A DNA stretch of 41,835 nt from Zwartia vadi. Its GTDB lineage: Bacteria; Pseudomonadota; Gammaproteobacteria; Burkholderiales; Burkholderiaceae_B. Where the stretch lies: the NCBI RefSeq assembly GCF_030410375.1, contig NZ_JAUHHE010000021.1, forward strand, positions 1 to 41,835, written 5' to 3'. The notes under the pieces were generated by a model that was not told where the DNA came from, ran no database searches, and saw only the letters and a list, made by a program, of their open reading frames with translations. Position 1 is the stretch's first letter. Each line of letters begins with the position of its first letter. Position numbers and translations under genes: made by a program. Shown piece after piece: positions 8,117 through 15,742 of the stretch.

Positions 8117-9379
8117 TTACCTCACAATCACGGCGGGAGAAGCAGGTATTGCACCTGGTATCTTGGCAATTGTGACAAGCGTCGCCATAAACTCCATCAC
8201 GTCCTTTGTGTAGGACTCGTCATTGTCCGCTACGGAGTACGTGATGCCTTTGTATTTGACAGAGGCGGCAGGATCAATATTGATGGCGTTTCTATACACC
8301 TTGAATAAAGGCAAGGGTTTCTTGTATCTCTGGTTGTAGCTGTCAAACACGGATTTAGAAGGTTGCAACATGACTTCCTTGGAGCCATCGCCTTCGAATT
8401 GCGCATTCAGAACAGCCCCCAGAAAATCGAATACGTTTCCGGGTGAACGCACACCGATGACGAATTCTAGGTTTTTGGCATCCGGAAAATGGGAGACAAA
8501 TGCCTTGATCGCTTTGGCATACTCCAGGTCAGGTTTGGCAAATCGGGGCGAGTCTTGGCAATAAGACTGTGGACTCAACATATCTCCGAGCAACTCCTGA
8601 GTTCTATATTTGTTGACGCAGACACGAGATTGCTGATCGTTTTTTACAAGCTGATAAAGCTCTCTGCCATTTTTGTTGACTTTTTCAAAGGAAATTAAAC
8701 CCTTGGCCATATTATCGACTGTTGAGCCACCCCAGGCTTCCATTGATCTGCTCAAGGCCGCAGGTTCAATCGGTGGTCCAAGCGGAGTCTTAACCTGCAC
8801 ATTTTCGATCGTCAATCCAGACTCGATTAATAAATATAAAAGGTTTTGAAAATCTTTATATTTGGGATCAAGCGGATCATTATTGAATCGGTGAATTGAG
8901 TGATTGTTTTTTCTTAATTCTATGCTTTCAATTAAAAGCGTATATGACACTGCGCGAGGTAATAAACGTTCGGTACCTTTGACCCCTAGAACGCCCAGCG
9001 GAATTTCCTTAAGAAACGACTGCATGAACTGTGCGTTATCTAAAGAAGCCTGCGTAAAAGTAAATCCGTTATTGACTGAAAGACCGAGTGAGCCCGAGGT
9101 GATGGAGGGGGGGGTGACTTGAGTGCCTGCGCTTTGCGTTGTATTCGCTCCTGCGTTTGCCATCACATTTCCCGTGCCAATAACGGATGGAATATCCAAA
9201 AAGCTCAGAGGCATATTCTTTGACGAACGCACAATGTTCAACAAAATATTTTCATTACTATAGTTTTCAACGACTTGTCGATATGCAGTTGACATATCGC
9301 TGAAACTACTTGAATTGATGCCAGTGCAACCGGTCAGCACTGTAGTCAATGTAATGGTCAACATACTTATAACTTTCAT
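8117..9379 (-). CDS. Uncharacterised lipoprotein
   Basis: From the ATG at 9379 the product is 420 residues and starts with a lipoprotein signal (hydrophobic run ending L-T-G-C, Cys18), so it is lipidated and periplasm-facing. A 22-residue upstream extension from 9445 would bury the signal and is rejected. The mature N-terminus contains N-E-N-I-L-L-N-I-V-R-S-S...P-L-S-F-L-D-I-P, a pattern I recall from unnamed proteobacterial lipoproteins of similar size. The rest shows no motif I can name. It is divergent from the porin gene and shares the promoter region carrying decamer copy 3, which suggests an envelope role tied to the porin. Confidence 0.7.
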   Translation of the reverse strand: MKVISMLTITLTTVLTGCTGINSSSFSDMSTAYRQVVENYSNENILLNIVRSSKNMPLSFLDIPSVIGTGNVMANAGANTTQSAGTQVTPPSITSGSLGLSVNNGFTFTQASLDNAQFMQSFLKEIPLGVLGVKGTERLLPRAVSYTLLIESIELRKNNHSIHRFNNDPLDPKYKDFQNLLYLLIESGLTIENVQVKTPLGPPIEPAALSRSMEAWGGSTVDNMAKGLISFEKVNKNGRELYQLVKNDQQSRVCVNKYRTQELLGDMLSPQSYCQDSPRFAKPDLEYAKAIKAFVSHFPDAKNLEFVIGVRSPGNVFDFLGAVLNAQFEGDGSKEVMLQPSKSVFDSYNQRYKKPLPLFKVYRNAINIDPAASVKYKGITYSVADNDESYTKDVMEFMATLVTIAKIPGAIPASPAVIVR

Positions 9380-9462
9380 TCTGCGACCCACGAAGATGAG
9401 GATGAATTTCTCGAAGGAGTTTATGCCGCGAGATTCATCGGACACACTTTTTATATACTTTT

Positions 9463-9482
9463 GTCGTTATTTGTCGGTTTTG
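9463..9482 (+). promoter_or_regulatory. Tandem-decamer element, copy 3 (upstream of the porin)
   Basis: Reads TGTCGTTATT-TGTCGGTTTT. It ends 90 nt before the porin ATG and 27 bp before the proposed porin -35 hexamer, a position suited to an upstream activator. It also lies in the divergent region shared with the lipoprotein gene. Confidence 0.5.
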
Positions 9483-9509
9483 CGCGTTAAACCTCACTCA
9501 ATGGTGTCT

Positions 9510-9538
9510 TGTGAATCAGAAAACTTAGACCTAAGATC
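9510..9538 (+). promoter_or_regulatory. Probable porin promoter
   Basis: TTGTGA (9510-9515), a 17-bp spacer and TAAGAT (9533-9538) resemble a sigma-70 promoter. The transcript would start near 9545, giving a short leader with GAGG at 9561-9564. Confidence 0.4.
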
Positions 9539-9572
9539 ATTTCACAAATCAAACTTATATGAGGATTTTAAA

Positions 9573-10763
9573 ATGCGGTTGTTACCTGTTTATGTCTGCT
9601 GCTCAGCGCTCACAATTGCTGCGTCATCAGTCCATGCACAGTCATCAGTCACGCTTTACGGTACGGTTGATGCAGGCTTCGCATATCAAAATCACTCTGC
9701 CAATGACGCCGGCACGTATCGTAGTGCCTCGCGTTTTGCAATGATTAGCGGAGGCCAATCAGGCAATCGCTTCGGTCTTAGGGGTAAGGAGAGAGTTGCG
9801 GCCGAAACAGATATCAATTTTGTGTTGGAAAATGGTTTTGATATCGGTAATGGAACAATGGGCCAGAGCGGCCGCATCTTTGGCAGACAAGCCTGGTTTG
9901 GAGCCAGTCGTAAGGGACTTGGGAATTTTCGTTTAGGACGTCAATATGACTTTGCTAACGACTACATTTCAGATTTAACGCCTTTCGGACCTGGTGAGTT
10001 TGCTTCTGCATCGCTTGGCCTTTCTTTTGGTTCTGCGAACGCTGAGCGATTCAGCAACATGATTCGACTTGAGACAGACAGCATTGAAGGCTTCAAAGCG
10101 GGAGTCGGCTATACCTTTTCGTCTCAAATTCCCTCCGCCTACGTCATTGATGGTAAGTATCCCGTAGTGCCAGGTGACTCCAGAGATTACAACTTTGCCA
10201 GTCAAGATAACCTGCGTGCAATCACTTCAGGTATCCAATATAAAAAAGGTCCTCTCTACATGACTGCGACCTATGATGCTTATTATCCAAATGCTGCGAC
10301 GGCCAAAGGCCAGGTGCCGAATGCCTCGGCCTGGATATTGGGCGCAGCATATGATGTAGGTCAATTTAAATTGTCGGGCGCCTACGGTCAGACACGGAAT
10401 GCCTGGTTAAATCCCGCTCAGCTCATACAAAGCTTTGAGCGTCCAAGCGATCTTGGTACGACAAACAACAGTATTGTTTTCGATCAAAATATTGCGGTCG
10501 ACTCCTATTTGCTAGGTCTCACTTATACACCGAACAAATCCACCAATGTATTTTTATCGTGGCAAATGGCCAAGCCGTCGAGTGGTATGCAGTCGAGTCT
10601 TTTCTTTCCAATTGATACACAAACGGTCTATAGCTTTGCCTACACATATAACTTCACTCCGAGAACAAATATCTATGCGATGGGCGCATACGCAACAAAC
10701 TACAGCATGAGTCAAGGGCTGACTTATTCGTTGGTAGGCGTTGGTATTCGCCACAAATTCTGA
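9573..10763 (+). CDS. Outer-membrane porin (Gram-negative trimeric porin family of Burkholderiales)
   Basis: The 396-residue product has a signal peptide (cleavage after H-A, about residue 22), then Q-S-S-V-T-L-Y-G-T-V-D-A-G-F, the standard mature start of Burkholderiales porins. It contains S-R-F-A-M-I-S-G-G-Q-S-G-N-R-F-G-L-R-G-K-E and F-G-R-Q-A-W-F-G, and ends V-G-V-G-I-R-H-K-F with the terminal Phe used by the BAM complex. It forms a beta-barrel channel for small solutes. The ATG at 9573 with GAGG upstream is chosen over a longer frame from 9315. Such porins often sit beside the catabolic genes they serve. Confidence 0.93.
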   Translation: MRLLPVYVCCSALTIAASSVHAQSSVTLYGTVDAGFAYQNHSANDAGTYRSASRFAMISGGQSGNRFGLRGKERVAAETDINFVLENGFDIGNGTMGQSGRIFGRQAWFGASRKGLGNFRLGRQYDFANDYISDLTPFGPGEFASASLGLSFGSANAERFSNMIRLETDSIEGFKAGVGYTFSSQIPSAYVIDGKYPVVPGDSRDYNFASQDNLRAITSGIQYKKGPLYMTATYDAYYPNAATAKGQVPNASAWILGAAYDVGQFKLSGAYGQTRNAWLNPAQLIQSFERPSDLGTTNNSIVFDQNIAVDSYLLGLTYTPNKSTNVFLSWQMAKPSSGMQSSLFFPIDTQTVYSFAYTYNFTPRTNIYAMGAYATNYSMSQGLTYSLVGVGIRHKF

Positions 10764-10787
10764 TTGAAATACAACGCGTTACTTAAA

Positions 10788-10807
10788 TGTCAGAATTTGT
10801 CAGATTG
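10788..10807 (+). promoter_or_regulatory. Tandem-decamer element, copy 4 (convergent gap after the porin)
   Basis: Reads TGTCAGAATT-TGTCAGATTG, one of the two copies closest to the consensus. It lies in the 57-bp gap between the stops of the porin and the acyl-CoA ligase genes, where no start codon is served. Confidence 0.5.
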
Positions 10808-10820
10808 TTATTTGGGAAGT

Positions 10821-12350
10821 TCAGGTGTGAGCCGTGCGCAATAATTTTTTGTCTATTTTCCCAGCAGCTGTGAGTGGCAGACTCTCTCTGATTTCAAAAG
10901 ACTTGGGAGATTTAAATCGACTGAGTGATTGGCGGCAGTACGCGAGTAGTGTCTCCTCAGTGATTGTCAGTCCTTGATGAAGCACAATCACTGCATGAAC
11001 GGCTTCTCCCCATCGCTCATGGGGCACACCAATCACGGCGCACGCACTGACACTAGGGTGGCTACAGATGACGGTTTCGACTTCTGCCGGGTAAATATTC
11101 TCCCCTCCGGAAATAATCATGTCTTTCATTCGATCCGTGACAAAAAGATAGCCTTCTTCGTCGAGGTAACCAACATCACCTGATTTCAACCAGCCGTCAA
11201 TAAACGTTTCAGCTGTTTCGACAGGCTTGTGCCAGTAGCCCTTCATGATTCCGGGGCCTCTTAATAAAATTTCTCCTGTCGTGCCGGAAGGTAACGATTT
11301 TCCCTGCGCGTCGGCGATTCGGATTTCAGAGGATAAGGTGCCTCGACCCACAGAGCGTAATCGATTGCTCTTAAGAAAAGACGGATTGTTTAACACTGTC
11401 AATGCCGAAATAGAGGCCGCCGTCTCAGTCATTGCATAGGAGTGGACGAACTCCACCTTTGGAAATCTCTCTAAGGCTTGTTGTAAAAGTGGCATCGTAA
11501 TGGGCGCCGCACCCCAGAAAATCTTATTCAGTGTAGGCAGGTATTCGGGATCAAAATTTGCAGTACTCATCAGCATTTGCAGCATGCTGGGCACCAGCAT
11601 CAAATCATGCACACCTTCTTGTCTGATCAGCTCGATAACTGATTGAGGTTGAAATCCAGGAAGTGCGACAGAAGTTCCGCCCAGCAGGACTTGCAAAATC
11701 ATTCTTGAGAGTCCGGCCACGTGAAACATTGGAGAGGTCAAGAGTGTGACGGATTGTGGTGAGCTCGGTACTTCGACCATTCTTCCGACCAGAGATGACC
11801 AGAAGTTGCCATGGGAGAGCATCACGCCCTTCGGTTTGCCTGTTGTGCCTCCAGTGTAGACAATGGCCGCCAAATCATCAGTCGCGCAGCGCACATCCTC
11901 AATTGTCGGGCTGGTGATGATCTGAGTGCTTAGTTTGATATAGCCAACGGGCTCTTGATCATCGTCCATATAGAACCGACAAACTAGCTCCGGCAGTTCG
12001 GACTCAATCGCTTGGACAGTGCTGAGCAAGTTTGAGCAAGTCGCTAGCGCGCGTGCTCTAGAGTCCGTCATGGCATAGGCCATTTCTGCTGGTGACCAAC
12101 GTGTATTGACGGGTTGTACAACCAAGCCAGACCACCATGCTGCCAAAAGCAGTTCGATCATCCGGTCTGAGTTTTGAGAAATGATTGCCAGCCGATCTCC
12201 TGCTTTTAATCCGTTTGCCTTCAGTAATGAAGCTGTGCGTGCGACACGTTCGATTAGTTCCGCGTACGTTTGACGACGTCCACCGCTCACTGTTGCGACT
12301 TTTTCTGGATGTCGTTGTATGGAGCGATGGAGTCCGGCAGTAAGGTACAT
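10821..12350 (-). CDS. AMP-dependent acyl-CoA synthetase/ligase
   Basis: The 509-residue product is a class I adenylate-forming enzyme: P-loop Y-T-G-G-T-T-G-K-P-K-G-V near 165, Y-A-M-T-E-T-A near 300, S-G-D-V-G-Y-L and D-R-M-K-D-M-I-I-S-G-G-E-N-I-Y-P hinge near 395-420, and catalytic Lys in A-A-G-K-I-D-K-K. It activates a carboxylic acid with ATP and transfers it to CoA. Length is normal for medium/long-chain or aromatic acyl-CoA ligases; the substrate cannot be read from the sequence. It lies 29 nt downstream of the DUF2236 oxygenase gene and is almost certainly co-transcribed, suggesting it activates an acid made after that oxygenase acts. Confidence 0.9.
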   Translation of the reverse strand: MYLTAGLHRSIQRHPEKVATVSGGRRQTYAELIERVARTASLLKANGLKAGDRLAIISQNSDRMIELLLAAWWSGLVVQPVNTRWSPAEMAYAMTDSRARALATCSNLLSTVQAIESELPELVCRFYMDDDQEPVGYIKLSTQIITSPTIEDVRCATDDLAAIVYTGGTTGKPKGVMLSHGNFWSSLVGRMVEVPSSPQSVTLLTSPMFHVAGLSRMILQVLLGGTSVALPGFQPQSVIELIRQEGVHDLMLVPSMLQMLMSTANFDPEYLPTLNKIFWGAAPITMPLLQQALERFPKVEFVHSYAMTETAASISALTVLNNPSFLKSNRLRSVGRGTLSSEIRIADAQGKSLPSGTTGEILLRGPGIMKGYWHKPVETAETFIDGWLKSGDVGYLDEEGYLFVTDRMKDMIISGGENIYPAEVETVICSHPSVSACAVIGVPHERWGEAVHAVIVLHQGLTITEETLLAYCRQSLSRFKSPKSFEIRESLPLTAAGKIDKKLLRTAHT

Positions 12351-12379
12351 AGCTGATCTAAATGCTCTTTTCTGGTGGA

Positions 12380-13483
12380 TTAAATATGCTGGTAGGCGGC
12401 TGTGCCCTCGATTTGGCTACAAATTGAATCCATCTGCTTTGTTGATCGTTCAATGACGGTCTGTCTAAAGGTGGCATCCTGTCTGATTTTTTGCATGTGA
12501 TAAAGGTTGGAGTCAACATAAGTTGGGATCAGAGCAGAAACTGATGTATCTGTAGCACCAATTGCATCGGCCAGAGCATCCCCATGAATATGTCGGGCGA
12601 ATCCATGCATGAGTGCGATTGCGATATCTTTTGGTAGCTTCATGACCATGGACATGCGCTGACCGATTGCCTCAAGCATCGAGAGCGTGAGCACTCTCGC
12701 ATTGTCGTCTGGCTGAGGCATCTCCTGATTGAAGTGGTTTAACCATTCCGTTGCGCAGCCTGGCTTGGCAAGCTCCGACATGACTCTGGTTGGTATGCCT
12801 AGCAGTAGCCCGACGATATGCCAGAGCGCCGCGACATGAGATTTTTCTTCGCCGGTCCATTCAAGGCCAAGTCGCTCAAGTGCCCGAGGTGAGACCACTG
12901 CAAAATCTAGCCATGTTCGCAGCATTAGCCGTTGAGGAATCGGTTGAAAGTCTATCGATCCTCCGCGCGCTTTTCGAATGCTCGCTCGAACTTTGGCATG
13001 AATCAATCGAACTTGCAGACAGTGGATAAACCCTGAGCCTCCCGTCTGCCACGCATTGTGTTGTAGAAGTTTTAGGAGCCAGTATTGCGTTTCTGATAAG
13101 CGTTTGGACGCGGCTTCACTCATCAGTTTTCCGGTGTGGATGAGGACTTTTGCAATTTGAGGGTCTGTATAGGTATGCAGAAGTGCACCCGGTCCCATGG
13201 AGATGCTCATCCAAGTGGGCCCGACATACTTATAAGGTAACTGGGCTAAATCTAGTGGTGGAGCAGACAGTAAAAACTCTTCAGCTTCAAATAGAAAGTT
13301 TCGATATGAAGCTGGAGCGTGTGGAATAGAACGCGCACCTTCTTTCATGCCTAGCATGAGTAGTGCTTTTTCCTGGGGTGTTGCGTTTAACCAGTCATTT
13401 ATGACAGCATCGGCGAGCGGGTCGCCTTCGTCAAGTTCGGGCCATTGGTTTTCTTTGATTAAATTATTCATGTACTGAATCAT
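12380..13483 (-). CDS. DUF2236 / MpaB-Lcp family oxygenase
   Basis: The 367-residue product fits the DUF2236 family (PF09995), which includes the latex-clearing protein Lcp and fungal MpaB-type oxygenases that cleave isoprenoid double bonds. Seen: G-P-G-A-L-L-H-T-Y near 97-105, R-L-I-H-A-K-V-R at 159-166 (the His-Arg motif that in Lcp relatives contributes to the heme pocket), and E-E-K-S-H-V-A-A-L-W-H-I-V-G-L-L-L-G-I at about 212-230. No signal peptide is present, so unlike secreted Lcp it acts in the cytoplasm or at the inner membrane. The start is the ATG at 13483 with GGA upstream; a second in-frame ATG follows at 13471. It heads a two-gene operon with the ligase. The heme requirement and substrate are inferred from the family only. 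Confidence 0.78.
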   Translation of the reverse strand: MIQYMNNLIKENQWPELDEGDPLADAVINDWLNATPQEKALLMLGMKEGARSIPHAPASYRNFLFEAEEFLLSAPPLDLAQLPYKYVGPTWMSISMGPGALLHTYTDPQIAKVLIHTGKLMSEAASKRLSETQYWLLKLLQHNAWQTGGSGFIHCLQVRLIHAKVRASIRKARGGSIDFQPIPQRLMLRTWLDFAVVSPRALERLGLEWTGEEKSHVAALWHIVGLLLGIPTRVMSELAKPGCATEWLNHFNQEMPQPDDNARVLTLSMLEAIGQRMSMVMKLPKDIAIALMHGFARHIHGDALADAIGATDTSVSALIPTYVDSNLYHMQKIRQDATFRQTVIERSTKQMDSICSQIEGTAAYQHI

Positions 13484-13570
13484 TGTGATCCATCACGAAC
13501 TTTGGCCCCTGATGGCGTAGCGATTGTGATTTCGATATGCTAGCGTGTCTTTGAATTTATTGGTGCTTGA

Positions 13571-13590
13571 TGTCAGTATTGGTCAGATTC
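13571..13590 (+). promoter_or_regulatory. Tandem-decamer element, copy 5 (upstream of the oxygenase-ligase operon)
   Basis: Reads TGTCAGTATT-GGTCAGATTC on the plus strand. It lies 87 nt upstream of the oxygenase ATG but in the opposite orientation to that gene. Confidence 0.5.
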
Positions 13591-13628
13591 ATTTTTAGTT
13601 CTCGTATACCGCATGAGTGAATTTTTCA

Positions 13629-13660
13629 TAAAAAAAGACCACCCTCGGAAGGATGGTCTT
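13629..13660 (-). terminator. Intrinsic terminator of the tmRNA gene
   Basis: On the minus strand AAGACCATCC and GGGTGGTCTT pair around a TTCCGA loop and are followed by a run of T. It starts 11 nt after the tmRNA 3' end. Confidence 0.85.
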
Positions 13661-13670
13661 GTGCGGTATT

Positions 13671-14033
13671 TGGTGGAGCCGGGGGGAATTGAACCCCCGT
13701 CCGCGAGCCCTCTGCAGGCAGTTCTACATGCGTAGTCGATTTACTTTTTGTTTAACCTTGGACTTAGCCAACCGACAGGCCGGACCTTGGCGATTCACTT
13801 GGATTTAAGAATTTGACGAGTGACCCGGCAAACCCCGATTCTTTGTAAATGACGCTGCTGTGGATTTCTCCACTTGACCCAAAGACAAATCAGTGCAGCG
13901 GCTCACCGCTTAAGCGGCCAGAGCGAAACGCTCGTCGTTGGCGTTTATAGTGTTTCCAGTGGATTTACGAGCGAACTGGTGCTCGGCATGCCCTGCGCTG
14001 TTTCGCGACCCACGTCGAATCCGGATCGGCCCC
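13671..14033 (-). ncRNA. ssrA: Transfer-messenger RNA (tmRNA)
   Basis: The 363-nt RNA starts GGGGCCGAUCCGGAUUCGACG and ends with a T-arm (GGGGGTTCAATTCCCCC) and CGGCTCCACCA. The first seven bases pair with CGGCUCC to form the alanine-type acceptor stem, including one G-U pair. The tag reading frame runs from 13942 to 13910 and encodes A-N-D-E-R-F-A-L-A-A followed by TAA. tmRNA with SmpB rescues stalled ribosomes and adds this degradation tag. The CCA is encoded in the gene. A promoter lies about 25 bp upstream and a terminator follows. Confidence 0.97.
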
Positions 14034-14057
14034 AGTAGTACGATTGTAGACGAACAA

Positions 14058-14086
14058 TCTATAGCGATAGACCCATCACAGGTCAA
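14058..14086 (-). promoter_or_regulatory. Promoter of the tmRNA gene
   Basis: On the minus strand TTGACC (14086-14081), a 17-bp spacer and TATAGA (14063-14058) make a near-consensus sigma-70 promoter. Initiation about 7 nt further on would leave a leader of roughly 17 nt to be removed by RNase P. Confidence 0.7.
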
Positions 14087-14158
14087 AGAGTTCAGTTTAT
14101 CGACAGAATATTTCAACATTTACATCTTTTGTTGATGCCGCGAATGATTGGCTCGGTA

Positions 14159-14824
14159 TCAAGTGTTCAAAATCTTGCGAATGGCGGGCCACATTTCATT
14201 GGCTGAGGCAACGCAATGATCAGCCTGCCAGGTTTCCACGGGATGATCAGGTCCGCAATAGCCATAACTTGCAGCAATCGAGGCCATGCCTGCGGCGCGA
14301 GCAGCTTGGATATCCCGGATGTCATCGCCTACATAGACGCAACGGTCTGTGCCGAAACCTACTTTTTGTGCTGCATGAAGCAAGGGGAGGGGATGAGGCT
14401 TGGAGTGTGCCGTCGTGTCACCACAAACCAGGACTGCACATTCCTTGTCCAGACCAAGTGAAGCAACTAAAGGTTGAGCTAGATAGGTGGCTTTATTGGT
14501 CACAATTCCCCACGATAAACCTTTGCGAGAAATAGAGTCGAGTAACTCTGGTACACCATCGAATAAACAGGTGTCGACATGCATCGCGGCTTCGTAGTCT
14601 TTTAAAAACTGCACGCGATGCTGTTCGTAGTCCGGATGTTCCGGTGTCATGTTCAGTGCGCAGCGCAGTAGTCCGCGTGCACCAGCAGACGAGTAGGGCC
14701 TTAATACGTCGAGCGGTAAAGGTGCAAGTCCTGCGCGCAGACGTTGCTTGTTCGCGGCGGCTGCCAGATCGGGGGCTGTGTCGGCAAGTGTGCCGTCAAA
14801 GTCAAACAAAACAAGAGCGGTCAT
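14159..14824 (-). CDS. gph: HAD-superfamily phosphatase: phosphoglycolate phosphatase (Gph) or N-acetylmuramate-6-phosphate phosphatase (MupP)
   Basis: The 221-residue product is a HAD hydrolase with motif I D8-F-D10-G-T (nucleophile and general acid), motif II I-V-T-N-K, motif III Lys in H-S-K-P-H-P and motif IV V-G-D-D-I-R-D, plus an alpha-helical cap of the phosphoglycolate type. The ATG directly follows the ubiG stop (TAA-ATG), so the genes are translationally coupled. The usual name is gph, removing 2-phosphoglycolate. In Pseudomonas, however, the homologue next to ubiG and near gyrA is MupP, which acts in cell-wall recycling. Sequence alone does not decide between them here. Confidence 0.88.
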   Translation of the reverse strand: MTALVLFDFDGTLADTAPDLAAAANKQRLRAGLAPLPLDVLRPYSSAGARGLLRCALNMTPEHPDYEQHRVQFLKDYEAAMHVDTCLFDGVPELLDSISRKGLSWGIVTNKATYLAQPLVASLGLDKECAVLVCGDTTAHSKPHPLPLLHAAQKVGFGTDRCVYVGDDIRDIQAARAAGMASIAASYGYCGPDHPVETWQADHCVASANEMWPAIRKILNT

Positions 14825-15553
14825 TTACAGGTTGCCTTTACGAGTAGCCATGAGATAGTTGACGCTCGTATCATGATTGAGCGAATAATGTTCAGTCAAA
14901 GGGTTGTAACCCATGCCAATCACTTGGTGTGTTGTGAGCTTGGCTGCCCGCGCGGCTTGTGCGAGCTCGCTTGGACGTACGAAACTGCGCCAGCTGTGCG
15001 TGCCGCGTGGCAGAAGGCGCAAAACATACTCTGCGCCAATGATTGCAAACAAAAAAGATTTAGGATTGCGATTAATGGTCGAGAAAAATACCCAGCCGCC
15101 AGGTTTGACCAGCGTTGAGCAGGCATGCACGATTGAACCGGGGTCTGGGACGTGTTCGAGCATTTCCATGCAGGTGATCACATCAAATTGTCCGGGTTGC
15201 TCGCCTGCCATATCCTCCGCACTAATGCTTCGGTAGGTCACAGGCACACCAGACTCGAGGCCGTGTAAACGTGCGACCTTAAGCGATTTGTCCGCTAAGT
15301 CAATTCCTGTGACCTCCGCCCCGCTGAGTGCCATGCTTTCAGCCAAAATACCACCGCCACAGCCGACATCCAATACTTTTTTGCCTTGCAGCCCGCCAGT
15401 CAACCCCTTAATCCAATCAAGGCGCAGTGGATTAATAGCGTGTAAAGGTTTGAATTCACTGTTTGGATCCCACCAGCGCGATGCAAGTGCGCTGAATTTG
15501 TCCAGTTCAGCCTGGTCAACGTTATTGGAGCCCTTAGGCATGTCAGTGTTCAT
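14825..15553 (-). CDS. ubiG: Ubiquinone biosynthesis O-methyltransferase UbiG
   Basis: The 242-residue product carries [11 protein letters not shown] near the N-terminus, typical of UbiG, then the SAM site [10 protein letters not shown] (61-70) and [11 protein letters not shown]. UbiG performs both O-methylations in ubiquinone synthesis, using SAM. Length is normal. It is the first gene of a two-gene unit with the phosphatase and lies downstream of the ompA terminator, as in Bordetella relatives. Confidence 0.95.
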   Translation of the reverse strand: MNTDMPKGSNNVDQAELDKFSALASRWWDPNSEFKPLHAINPLRLDWIKGLTGGLQGKKVLDVGCGGGILAESMALSGAEVTGIDLADKSLKVARLHGLESGVPVTYRSISAEDMAGEQPGQFDVITCMEMLEHVPDPGSIVHACSTLVKPGGWVFFSTINRNPKSFLFAIIGAEYVLRLLPRGTHSWRSFVRPSELAQAARAAKLTTHQVIGMGYNPLTEHYSLNHDTSVNYLMATRKGNL

Positions 15554-15668
15554 GGCGATTCTTATAAAGGTCCGGCAGGGATGTCACGAAATGGATATGA
15601 AATTGCGCTGATCACAACAAGATACATTACCAAACTTTGGGCGATAAACGAGGGGAGTCCACAAAAGA

Positions 15669-15696
15669 AAAAAGACCTCGCGAGCGAGGTCTTTTA
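15669..15696 (-). terminator. Intrinsic terminator after ompA
   Basis: A perfect hairpin (AAAAGACCTCGC paired with GCGAGGTCTTTT) is followed on the minus strand by a T-rich stretch. It separates ompA from ubiG. A second small hairpin, GCCGC-CGAA-GCGGC, lies between it and the ompA stop, near 15709-15722. Confidence 0.85.
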
Positions 15697-15742
15697 GTCT
15701 AGCTAGTGCCGCCGAAGCGGCCTAGCCAGTCAACATCAAGAA

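Noticed and set aside
9338..9362. Possible further decamer-like element (GGTCAG...AGTCAA...GGTCAA)
   Set aside because: Spacing is 11 and not 10, the match is poor, and it lies inside the lipoprotein signal-peptide coding sequence.
9315..9572. Upstream extension of the porin frame
   Set aside because: It would place 86 residues before an obvious signal peptide and overlaps the lipoprotein gene and the control region.
10788..10807. Pho box (PhoB site) reading of the TGTCA repeats
   Set aside because: Pho boxes have CTGTCAT half-sites with an 11-bp period; these have a strict 10-bp period and a different half-site.
13910..14119. 69-residue minus-strand frame ending in the tag sequence
   Set aside because: It lies almost wholly within the tmRNA; only the final codons are translated, as the tag.
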